Source of the DNA: Ditylenchus dipsaci
Lineage: Eukaryota; Nematoda; Chromadorea; Rhabditida; Anguinidae
Reading direction: 5' to 3'
NCBI GenBank assembly: GCA_004194705.1
Contig: SADC01000251.1
Coordinates: forward strand, 124,001-188,000
DNA length: 64,000 bases
Under the pieces are notes generated by a model that did no database searches, had not been told where the DNA came from, and saw only the letters and a list, made by a program, of their open reading frames with translations. A program made the position numbers and the translations under genes. Shown here one piece after another: positions 53,759-63,039 of this stretch; position 1 is the stretch's first letter; each line of letters begins with the position of its first letter.

Positions 53759-55175
53759 GGGTACATGACAATATTTCGCCGACAATTATTTCGCCGACAT
53801 TATTTCGCCGACAATTATTTCGCGCGACATTATTTCGCCGACACTATTTCGCCGACAATTATTTCGCCGCGACTAAATTTCGCCGCCATTATTTATTTTT
53901 ACTAATTTCATTAATTACATGCCAAACATTTTTCAAGTAAATCCAAAACAAAGTTTTATTGACTCTAGTTCTATAACAACACATCAGAAAAGCAAATAAC
54001 ATCAAATCAGAGAAGCAAATAACAACATATGAACACTCCTATTATTCTCTATCCAGATTCAAAATTTCTTCATCAGATGATTCTGGCTCGCTGGCTGGAA
54101 TGTAAAGACCTTGAGCCATTCTGAAGTTGGAAGCGATCGCACCTAGATATTGGAAAGGAAAGATGTTCTTCCAATTGTTCACTGCTTGTGTCACCATTCA
54201 TTTTATTCGTTCGTCATCAAGGCGGTACTTCCTTCTCTTCTTTGAAGGACCATAAGTCCCTGAGATTTCTAGGAGTTGGCGGAGGTCGACGATCATCTCC
54301 ATTATCGCTCTTTTTCTGGCACAGACTGGCGGCCATGACTCTTGAATTTCCGAAAGACGATCTTGATCAAGGAGTTGACTGATTATGTCACCAGTTTCCT
54401 GAAATTTAATTGCATGCAATACTCCTGGACGCTCAAATAAAAATTGGCATTGTTGCAGTTGTAGCCAGATACTTTTTTTCATTTCGGATTGCGGTGCTGA
54501 CGATATTGGACGGATTTGCTTCACAACCATGCTGTATAACGATCCTAAAATGCAAAATTGACTAATCATTCAGCAAAAAGGAAAAATTTTTTTTAAACGT
54601 GCCATCCTGAAGAAACCAGGCTCTTCCTTTACAACTCAATACTGAAATTTGATCGCATCTAGCAGAAGCCTTTCCTTAATAAGAGCCTTTCAGCGGTTGG
54701 TCTTTGAACTAAATCCTGCCTTTGTGAACGAACTCGACATTTCCTTGATTTGATTTAGCAGCGTGCGGACAAATAAGGAGACGATTAACCTGAAATAAAA
54801 AGTAGAAAATAGCAAAAAACATACTGTATTTTCCTGAACAGCCGCTGAAACATCACGCATCTAATTCGGATGAACGTTCAAGTTAGCCATACTTCGAAGA
54901 GATATCTGAAAAATATAGTGACAAATAAAACTAATACAACAGATACGTGAAGACAAAACATAAATGAGGAGACCAAAAAGGAACCGACGATTGCATAAAA
55001 TGATTACATAAACTGATATCGCCATGAAATCATCCAGAAAAAAGGGTCGCATTAGAAAAAAACAACACTTAAAATATCGGCGAAATTTTATCGCGGCGAA
55101 GTATTGGTCCGCGAAATAATGTCGCGCGAAATAATGTCGGCGAAATAATTGTCGGCGAAATATTGTCCGGTACCG
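53759..55175. mobile_element. FLYWCH-MULE deletion derivative, 9-bp TSD
   Basis: Ends GGGTACATGACAATATTTCG and complement of CGGTACCGGACAATATTTCG, close to those of the MULE at 2758 (CGGTACGTGACAAT). Arms are GACAATTATTTCGCC units. Target duplication TGTTGGATG (53750-53758) and TGTTGGAGG (55176-55184), one mismatch. Confidence 0.8.
54046..54800 (-). pseudogene. FLYWCH fragment joined to a transposase tail
   Basis: Minus-strand pieces: SNQGNVEFVHKGR and LSCKGRAWFLQDG (54780-54600), HGCEANPSNIVSTAIRNEKK (54535-54475; compare GHGCESNPFHIAATAMRNE at 40.8 kb), all parts of a FLYWCH finger, then in another frame IWLQLQQCQFLFERPGVLHA to GTYGPSKKRRKYRLDDERIK and an acidic end (SEPESSDEEILNLDRE). The MULE catalytic core is missing. 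Frame changes coincide with an A7 run near 54477. Confidence 0.55.
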
Positions 55176-55526
55176 TGTTGGAGGTGATCATGTAAGCCAT
55201 AATCCCCCTGATCAGTGATCACCATAATCACAGTGTTACAATGATCATGTTGAACAGGAAAGGGGGGGGCCAAGCTATTTTTCTCGAAAAAACAACACGG
55301 GGACCAAGGCATATTTTGGCACCCGATAGTCCATTAGAGCCATTTTGTGCTTGATTTAAATATTTTGGCACCCGATAGTCCATTAGAGCCATTTTGTGCA
55401 TCTTCAGAGTAAAAAGCTGGCCCTCAAATTCAGAATACGGAATTCTGAGATCACGGAAATTACGGGCATGATTTTTTGAGTCTTTGACTTAAACTAGCTA
55501 ACTTAACATACAAAGAAATACAGCCA

Positions 55527-55713
55527 ATCCTCGATTTAGCGGCCCGCCTAGCTTTATTTGGTTAGATTAGACTGAACTATAAAGAGCTATACCCTTGATT
55601 TAACAACTATATTATTAAACCCTCGATATAATGGCCTTCTTGAGAATTTTCGTAGCGATAAACTCAATCTCAAGGTCAGTCCCTGGGAAGCCGATAATTG
55701 AAGGTTCACTGTA
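55527..55713. mobile_element. Pogo-like MITE
   Basis: Ends CAGCCAATCCTCGATTTAGCG and complement-like GATAATTGAAGGTTCACTG. Weakly conserved. Confidence 0.45.
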
Positions 55714-55762
55714 ACACTAACAATTTCTTTATGAAATAAAAGGATAGATGACAAAAAAGGAT

Positions 55763-56262
55763 ACCGTATTTACTGTATTAACTCCCCAGCCTCTAATAAC
55801 TCCCCACCCTACGGACCTTATACCGTATTTTTCCTAATTGCCGCACATGTGCGCTTATTTTTCAATCCCCCAAAAATCGGAAAATTTGGAATTCGATCTC
55901 GAGATTTTCGGGTGCTCAACCAAGATCTAAAAAGTGCAATCGGTAGAGCTCGTGGGAGTTAAGAGAACGCATCAAACAGCTTAGCGAAATATTTACTCTG
56001 CTTCGAGATATAAGTCCTCAAAGTTAGGGGTGTGCGGTAATTAGAGACTGTGCGGCAATTAGGAAAAATACGGTATCTTAGCCTAGAGCGAACATTTCGC
56101 AAATCTGTTTTTCGCGTTTTCTTAGTTGCCGCGAGTTTACCTGATTACACTTTTCAGAGTTCGGTTGAGCACCAAAAATCTCAAAATCGACATCAAAATT
56201 TTTTCGATTCTTAGAGGTTGAAAAATAACTCCCCATGGGGACTTAATACAGTAAATACGGTA
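55763..56262. mobile_element. Two nested CGTATTT-type MITEs
   Basis: Outer ends ACCGTATTTACTGTATTAAC and TTAATACAGTAAATACGGT; inner element 55820-56073 with ends ACCGTATTTTTCCTAATTGC and GCAATTAGGAAAAATACGGT. Both carry the family interior (TTTTTCGGGTGCTCAACC; CTCGTGGGAGT). Confidence 0.75.
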
Positions 56263-56525
56263 TTTAGATGATTAGACGGTCTTAATGGCTAATACATGGC
56301 TATTATTTTTAACTCATTTTTGGCTCGATCAGTTTTGAAATTGAAAAATTGGATGATAGCTGCAAAGTACTTATTTAAGCTGGTTGAAATTTTAAAATAA
56401 GACTTCAAAAGATGTGCACAAAAGGATCTAAATAAATAGTATCAAAAACAGAAATTTCACAGTTGGAGTAGGTTTTCTTGTAAGACTGTTTCTTATTTTA
56501 GGCAGGACTTGTTTCCATGTAAGCC

Positions 56526-58070
56526 TCAAGTCGACTTAATTGGTCTTCGACGGATCAAACGAGTGTTGTAAAAATAGGATTCAACCATTTGCAAAGACTC
56601 ACTAGTCTCATCATTGACTATATCAAATGCTCCGTTACATTTGTTATTATTAATTGCTATTATCAGTTCATAAGATCTAGCCACAGTTGCCTTTGAAAAA
56701 CTCTGAAAATTACAGTTGAAATTGAAAAAAGAATGATTGAACACGGTGTAACACAAATTTTGGCTATTTGAAACTATTCTATTTCATACAATTAACCCGT
56801 GAATGTTCCATGATAAGACCACTTTTTCAGAGAGTTTTTTTCTCCTATCTTGTTCAGCGTGAAATTCTGAACAAGACGCTCGCATATGTACAAACCGGCC
56901 TTTAAGTGGTAAACTCTTTTATTAACGGATTTATTAACTTTGTTTCTAACAAAACAATACCTAAAATTCTATACCTTGTTTTTTGAAAATCGAGTTGAAA
57001 AATCCGTATAGAAGTTTGATGATTAAGAACAAATTTCGAATCGTCAGAACAAGTTTTCAATGGGTATGAATGCTTTTTTCAGCAAAAAGTAGCGAAATAT
57101 TAGACGCAGACTCCGGAAAAAGTGCGTGAGACATTTCTTAGTCTCGGTTAGTCTCGTCCTACAGGTTTTGTTGTAGTTACATGGAGGAGGTCTAATTTAG
57201 AGGGGGAGGTTCGCTTGTATGGCTAGTAGCGCTGAAAATTTTCAACCTGTAATAGTTTACCTTTTTCAAATCATTAACAAATTCAGCCACTTTAATATGT
57301 GCATTAGCTGTATAATGAATCTCCCACTTTACTTCTAGTGTGATAACTTGTTTGACCAGGGCTTCAGCCGGCGATAAATGCAAATAATCAATCACTGAGC
57401 TGAGTTTCAAGCAATCGCTTATTTGAAAACAGACATTCGGGCAGGAAGTGAGCATTTCAGATTTATGCAGATCAAAAGCTATATAAGCCGTATTTTTGAC
57501 AGCAGAAAAAATATATTTTCAGCCCAAAAGTGAGTTGAGTCGGTAGTGAAAATTTCTTCATAAACTTGCTTTGCCAAAATAGAGTGCAAGTTGGAATCAA
57601 ATTTTTCAAAAAAAATATACAGATTATTGACTGTTAAAATATTGGTTAGAGTTCTAAGCTGTCTTATGCCCTCGAAAATCTTGTCGATCATTGTGTAAAC
57701 ATTGTTGCCATAAGCCCTTTTTTGTTCAAAAATTTTTCGAAAATATTCTTGTAAATACCTGTTGTACCATCGCCGTTAATATTAATAGAAGTTTTGTTTG
57801 AGCGGACGTATTTGGGCTTGAAAAGATTTTTAGAATCTTCAATCATTTGTATTGTAGAGAATTCAGCTTCAGCAGTAGTTTTAGCACAAATAGCCATACC
57901 AAATGTGGAAATAAAATAGATACATGGTGAAGAACGTGAAATGGATGATTTGGAAAATTTTCGCTTGTAATGTTTTGAAATCTTCGACTAATCGGGCAAA
58001 GAAGCTCCAATTCTCTGCGGTTAAGACAATCCAGAATTTGAATGAGTGAATCGCTTGAGAGACAAGACAT
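56526..58070 (-). CDS. F-box protein, nematode-type, with homopolymer frame breaks
   Basis: F-box proteins are substrate receptors of SCF ubiquitin ligases. Residues 1-50 form the F-box (SSDSLIQILDCLNRRELELL, SRRFQNITSENFP). The rest is a long domain (IFEGIRQLRTLTNILTVNNL; MLTSCPNVCFQISDCLKLSS; LHLSPAEALVKQVITLEVKW). The main part is 58070-57261; after a donor (AAG/GTAAAC) and intron the last exon is 56702-56526, joined in phase 0 (ARSYELIIAI, NDETSESLQMVES, RLIRRRP). Within the main part three one-base shifts are needed, near 57915 (T-rich), 57710 (A6G3) and 57515 (T6). So it is either a recent pseudogene or an intact gene with homopolymer errors. A foldback element ends its 5' region 14 bp before the ATG. 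Confidence 0.6.
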
Positions 58071-58083
58071 TGTAATAAAGAAA

Positions 58084-58936
58084 GGGCTAAAATTGATTTC
58101 AAGCACCAAATACTGATTTTCCGCAGTAAATTACTAATTTTCCCAGTAAATACTTAAGCTGCGTCCCCAATGAGTGAGCGATTTTTTTGGACTTGTTTAG
58201 GCGGGAACGGCTGTAGATTTTTTCTCGGCCGAACTTTCTTTCTGATGGTACTATTTTATAGCTCAGATACAGGGCTACAAAATAAAAAATTTTCCAGACC
58301 CATATCGCTGAAAAAGTCTTGATAAAAATGCGTTTATTTGCACTCTACATCGCACTCTACACTTCACTAAATGAGTGCAATGTAGAGTGCGATGTAGAGT
58401 GCAAATAAACGCATTTTTATCAAAAAATTTCAGCGATATGGGGCTGAAAAAATTTTATTTTGTAGCCCTGAATCTCAGCTACAAAATGGTACCATCAGAA
58501 GAGAAAGTTCGGCCGAGAAAAAATCTACAGCCTTTCCCGCCTAAACAAGTCCAAAAAAATCGCTCACTCATTGGGGACGCAGCTTTTAACAGGAGTAATT
58601 TTCGGTGTTTTAACAATCATAAAATTTATTTTTTCAGATCAACATGCAGCCCTGAATCTCTAGTTTTTGATGAGCTATCAGTTGTATATGCTATCAACTG
58701 AAAGTTAGAGGAAAATCTGTTTTTATGAAACTACTTCACGTTTTTCAAAATCATTTGTTCTCTCACTTTTCCATATCAGATAAAGCCAGTTAATTGCTCA
58801 TCAGAAACTAGAGCTTCAGGACTACATGTTGAGCTGAAAATTTTTATTTAGAGATTGTAAAAACACGGAGAAATATTCTTGTTCATTTAGTTACTGCGGG
58901 AAATCAGTATTTCGGTGTGTGTTTTTAGATACAACC
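58084..58936. mobile_element. MULE-like foldback, sister of 11853-12639, upstream of the F-box ATG
   Basis: Ends GGGCTAAAATTGATTTCAAG and complement of GGTTGTATCTAAAAACACAC, with CAGTAAATTACT units. Target duplication ATAAAGAAA (58075-58083) and ATGAAGAAA (58937-58945), one mismatch. A palindromic MITE (58155-58600, GCTGCGTCCCCAATGAGTGA arms) is nested inside. Confidence 0.7.
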
Positions 58937-59618
58937 ATGAAGAAAGTATAAATTGTTAGCTGAAGCAAATAAAAAAATAGGAAAAATTCCGTCATAAGAC
59001 ACTTGCAAGACATAGTTATCTAATCTTTTTAATTGACAGTTATTTTCAAATAATTGTAGAATTAGAAAGCGAAAATGGCGGGAGGTTTATTCGACATTTA
59101 TGAAATTTTACAAGCGGATAATTCAACAGAGATTATTTCAACACCAGCGCATTTGAAGGGGGAAGGCATTTTAATTTGAAAAATTGGCTTCCATGGAGCA
59201 AAAAAATAAGCGTTTACGTTTTTTGACCCAAAATGGTGTTGCAGGTTCAATCCCACGTTGTGACATGCTATGTTTTTTGGTTTGTTCGACCTAAGGGCAA
59301 TTTAGATCACTGATTCCGAATCTTTTGTTAAAAAAATTCAATTACCTCTAAAACTGGTCAAAAAGCCGAAATGAATAGCATGCCACCACGTGTGATCGAA
59401 CCTGCAACACTATTTTGGGCCAAAAACGCAAACAAACAAACACAAAAGTATATTTCATAAGCGGATAGCTAAACCAAATTTTTTTCAACCTGCAAACTCT
59501 TCTACAAAAAATTATTTCAACAGGAGCTTGTTTCACTAGTTACTTAGTACTGAGTCTCAACTAGCCGACATTTCTATTATGCGATGCCTTCAGTTAACCG
59601 ACACGCCTCGGCGGGTTC

Positions 59619-59826
59619 CTTTTGAAGGACCATGGTTTTTGCGCGCAGTGGCATGTCAAAATTTGATTTAGCGGGGGACACTTCTCTTTCGTCTGGCGCT
59701 GTACTCCTTGGAGTAATGTCGAACGACTGCAAAGAGTAAAGTTTGAGACAAAAGAGAAGTGTCCCACGCCAATTTAAATTTTGCGCATGCCACTGCGCGC
59801 AAAAACGATGGTCTTTTAAAGGGGCA
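59619..59826. repeat. Hairpin repeat (GGACCATGGTTTTTGCGCGC)
   Basis: Inverted arms GACCATGGTTTTTGCGCGCA and TGCGCGCAAAAACGATGGTC about 200 bp apart. A single arm recurs at 62287-62320. 58946-59600 holds no recognised gene. Confidence 0.65.
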
Positions 59827-59836
59827 TACCTGTTTT

Positions 59837-61899
59837 GCTTTACATAGCTTCGACAATTAGATAATTCCAAAAGCATTTATTTAAATAATCAGATACTTCA
59901 AAAAGATGATATTTGGTCAATTAAGATAGTTCACCAATCACCTATTTCGATAATAATACATTTTGACAATCGGATGATTCATATCTAGGACATTTAGCCA
60001 ATTTACATTTCACCATAATACTAACTTCACCAAAACTAAGGCTGAAATAAAACGGTCCAAATGTTTTTCAGGAATATTGCTGGGGAATATTCCCGGTCTA
60101 AATCTTTTCTTCCGATCCGATTCAGCGCGTTCCAGTTTCATCTCCAAATAACAAATTTATTGAACAACTCATAGCAAATCAATCAAAATCGTTGAAGAAT
60201 ACATCAAAATCTTCATCAAAATAGAATACCATTACAAAGGGTTGTTATATTTTTTAAAATTCTGGATACCCGTTCAGGTGGGTTTACCTTGGTCCATCAA
60301 GCAAAATGTCAATTTTCGGTCAAAAAAATTTTTACCAAAAAGTGTCTATTCCATCTAAAAACATGTTTCAAGCATGAATGAATCGGGTGCTAAAACGCTG
60401 AAAAAAGATGTTTTTAGTCGATTTTAGGTCACGTAGAGATTTTTTACTCCAGTTAAAATATTTATTTTCGAAAAAATTTGGACCGAGTTTTCATTGTCGG
60501 TCCGAATCTAAGATTCGGACCGATAATAAGCCGGGAATATTCCATCACACAACCCTAACTAAAATTTTTCGGATAAATACCCATACACATACACTGCTTC
60601 GGAATAAATTACAGTATTTTTTCGGTGTGTTATATATAAACTCTATTCGAATCAATAGCCATTAGCAATCACTTGATTTTCTGCAATAACTCAAATATCC
60701 TAATCCGAAGTTTAATCTCATTCACAAATTACAAAGCACGAAACAACAGTTCAACAATGACCAAGTCGATTCAATAATGCATGATTCTTGAGATATTCTA
60801 ACATTTTTCTTTATCATAACCAAGTACCACATTCTTACTTCATTCTGAAAGCTTCTTATTGACCTCGTTGAGGTCGAGATCACCGCTTGTTCGTGAAGAA
60901 ATCAGTTAAGCCTCTTGCATGAACTACTATAATTTCAGCTGTCCGAGCCACTTCCAAAATCGAGGAGACACTGAAGAATAATTGTTCACTTTTTATTCAG
61001 ACATAGTGAGCGAAACCAAACCTCTATCAAGCAGGGGTAGAGAAAATAATCAATCATCGAGACATTCTTCCTGAATCGTAGAGAATAAACAGAAGTTTCT
61101 TGTTCAGCTTGAGGTCTTCGGGAATCATTAAATTGCTTTGCAGACAAGATCCGTTCGGACAATCGTCAAGCTTCTAAATAAAAAATCAATTACATACATC
61201 TACAAAAAAGCGGTCCACCTTCGGATGATATCATCGGCATTGCTTTCCAAAGTTTTCTTGCAGCCATTGGAAGTTTTTTTGCAAATCGCCAGTGCATAAT
61301 CATATCCGCGTCAGTATAAGAGTAGTTGTAACAGCGCCCTAAATTAATGTCAGTTTCACTGATTGCAAGCCTAGCAAATATTATGGAAAAAAATCCTTGA
61401 CAAATGATGAGATTCTTGCCACGGCGAGATTTAATCAGACGCGACTACACCTCAGGCATGACCACTGCTTTTCGATTCTTCGATCTGCTCTTAGGAATGG
61501 TTTGGCTTGTTATTTCCGTGTCCACATATTTGCTTCGATTGGCTTGAACGATATATTCCACTTCGTTAAGCTCTTTTTCTAAAGAAGTTGCCTCATCTTT
61601 ACTGCTGCTATACTCCATGCAACTTAGCATCTAAAACTGCATAGATAATGACGCAGTATTACATCAGACGGTAAAAATAGCAGGCAAAGCTTCATCACTA
61701 TAAAAAACACAACAAAGTATCTGGAAAGTATGTAATTGTCGAAGTATTTTTCGTTAAATCATCCGATTGTCAAAATGTATTATTATCGAAATAGGTGATT
61801 GGAAAACTATCTTAATTGGCCAAATATCATCTTTTCGAAGTAGCTGATTATTCAAATAGGTGCTTTTCGAATTATTTAATTGTCAAAGCTATGCAAAGC
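59837..61899. mobile_element. 2.06-kb element with TCGAAATAGGTGATT arms, 8-bp TSD
   Basis: Ends GCTTTACATAGCTTCGACAA and complement of GCTTTGCATAGCTTTGACAA; arms of about 150 bp with repeated TTCGAAnTA..TGATT motifs. CCTGTTTT duplicated at 59829-59836 and 61900-61907. The interior has minus-strand coding pieces. Confidence 0.75.
61070..61630 (-). pseudogene. Element-encoded protein pieces, unrecognised
   Basis: Minus-strand open pieces: MLSCMEYSSSKDEATSLEKE with a charged tail (61630-61445), a segment IKSRRGKNLIICQGF (about 61425-61385) with the start of a FLYWCH-like pattern, GRCYNYSYTDADMIMHWRFA to ARKLWKAMPMIS (61345-61215), and after an acceptor KLDDCPNGSCLQSNLMIPED to LLFILYDSG (61182-61072). 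No DDE motif is found. It is presumably the element's own protein. Confidence 0.35.
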
Positions 61900-62359
61900 C
61901 CTGTTTTCACACGTCTGATGTCATTCTGATATTTATGACAATTTTGATATTGAGAAGGGGCAACATTTCAAAAAAGAGGCAATATTTCAGTTTTTTCATT
62001 TAAAAGTAAAAAGGCAAGAAATAATTTAAAAAGGGCAAGAATTGAGACTTTTGGGGCAACGATTCAGTTACATCCTCTGTAAGTTGAAAAGGGCAAAAAA
62101 GCCATAAACTTGCCGTTTTTTTGCCCTAAAAGGCAATTTTTGGCCTTTTCGCCTTTTACAATTTGCCTGTAAAGAGCGATTTGCACTGAGGGAATGTTTC
62201 ATTTTGATAGGTTTTCAGCCATTTATATGCAAAATTGTTTGATTACACGTCGAATTGTTGCCCCTAAAGTCTGAATTCTTGTCCTTAAAGGACCATGGTT
62301 TTTGCGCGCAGCGACTGTCCCCCACCAATTCAATTTTTTCAAATCATTGAACATGTGTA

Positions 62360-63030
62360 CGGATTTTTCAACTTGGTTTCTAAAAAAAACGAGGCCTAGA
62401 TTTTGATTTTAGCTTTAGTTTTGTTAGAAATAGGTTGTCGTCGGCCGGCCGATTTTCGGCTTTTCCGGCGAAAACCGTTATTTTTTTCGGTTTTCGGCTT
62501 TCGGCTCGGCTCGGCCGGCCGAAAATTCGGTTTTCGGCTTTCGGCTCGACTCGGCCGGTCGAAATTTTAAAAAGAAATATAATTTTCTCTGTTTGCTCCC
62601 GTTTTTGCTTAGTTTTCCTTTCGCTCATTCTTTAGCCTTGTGTGTGTCAATTCAAGTGTGTGTCAAGTGTTGTGTGCGAGTGTTGTATGTGGGTGTTTCA
62701 ATAAATTTTTGTTCGAAAGCAAGTGTTGTGTGCGAGTGTTGTATGTGGGTGTTTTTATAAATTTTTGTTTGTCCAAAGAGTTTTATTTATGCATTTAGAC
62801 TTTTACTATGCATAGAAGAAAATAAATTATTTTCACAATGCAAAGACGTTGAATACTAGTCATGGCCGAAAATTTCGGTTTTCGGCTTTCGGCTCGGCCG
62901 GCCGAAAATTTCGGTTTCGGCTTTCGGCTCGGCTCGCCGGCCGAAAATTTCGGTTTCGGCTTCGGCTCGGCTTGGCCGGCCGAAAATTTCGGCCGGCCGA
63001 CAACCCTAGTTAGAAACCAAGTTCAAAAGT
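62360..63030. repeat. GGCCGGCCGAAAA repeat element
   Basis: Outer inverted pair AACTTGGTTTCTAA / TTAGAAACCAAGTT, inner arms of TTTCGGCTTTCGGCTCGGC units ending at GGCCGGCCG on both sides (62440-62565, 62862-63005). Between them a 45-bp unit (AAGTGTTGTGTGCGAGTGTTG) is repeated twice. The Gly/Arg/Phe-rich open frames are repeat translation. Confidence 0.65.
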
Positions 63031-63039
63031 CCGTTCAGA

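Larger units (their letters stand above)
53686..55341. mobile_element. Merlin-like MITE, 8-bp TSD, invaded by a MULE
   Basis: Ends GGCTCTACTGGACTGTTGGG and complement of GGCTCTAATGGACTATCGGG; both continue GTGCCAAAATATGCCTTGGTCC. ATTTTGTG is duplicated at 53678-53685 and 55342-55349. The termini resemble the Merlin element at 26165 (GGCTCT...GCCTTGGTCC). The last 49 bp plus the TSD are repeated once more at 55350-55398. Confidence 0.75.
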
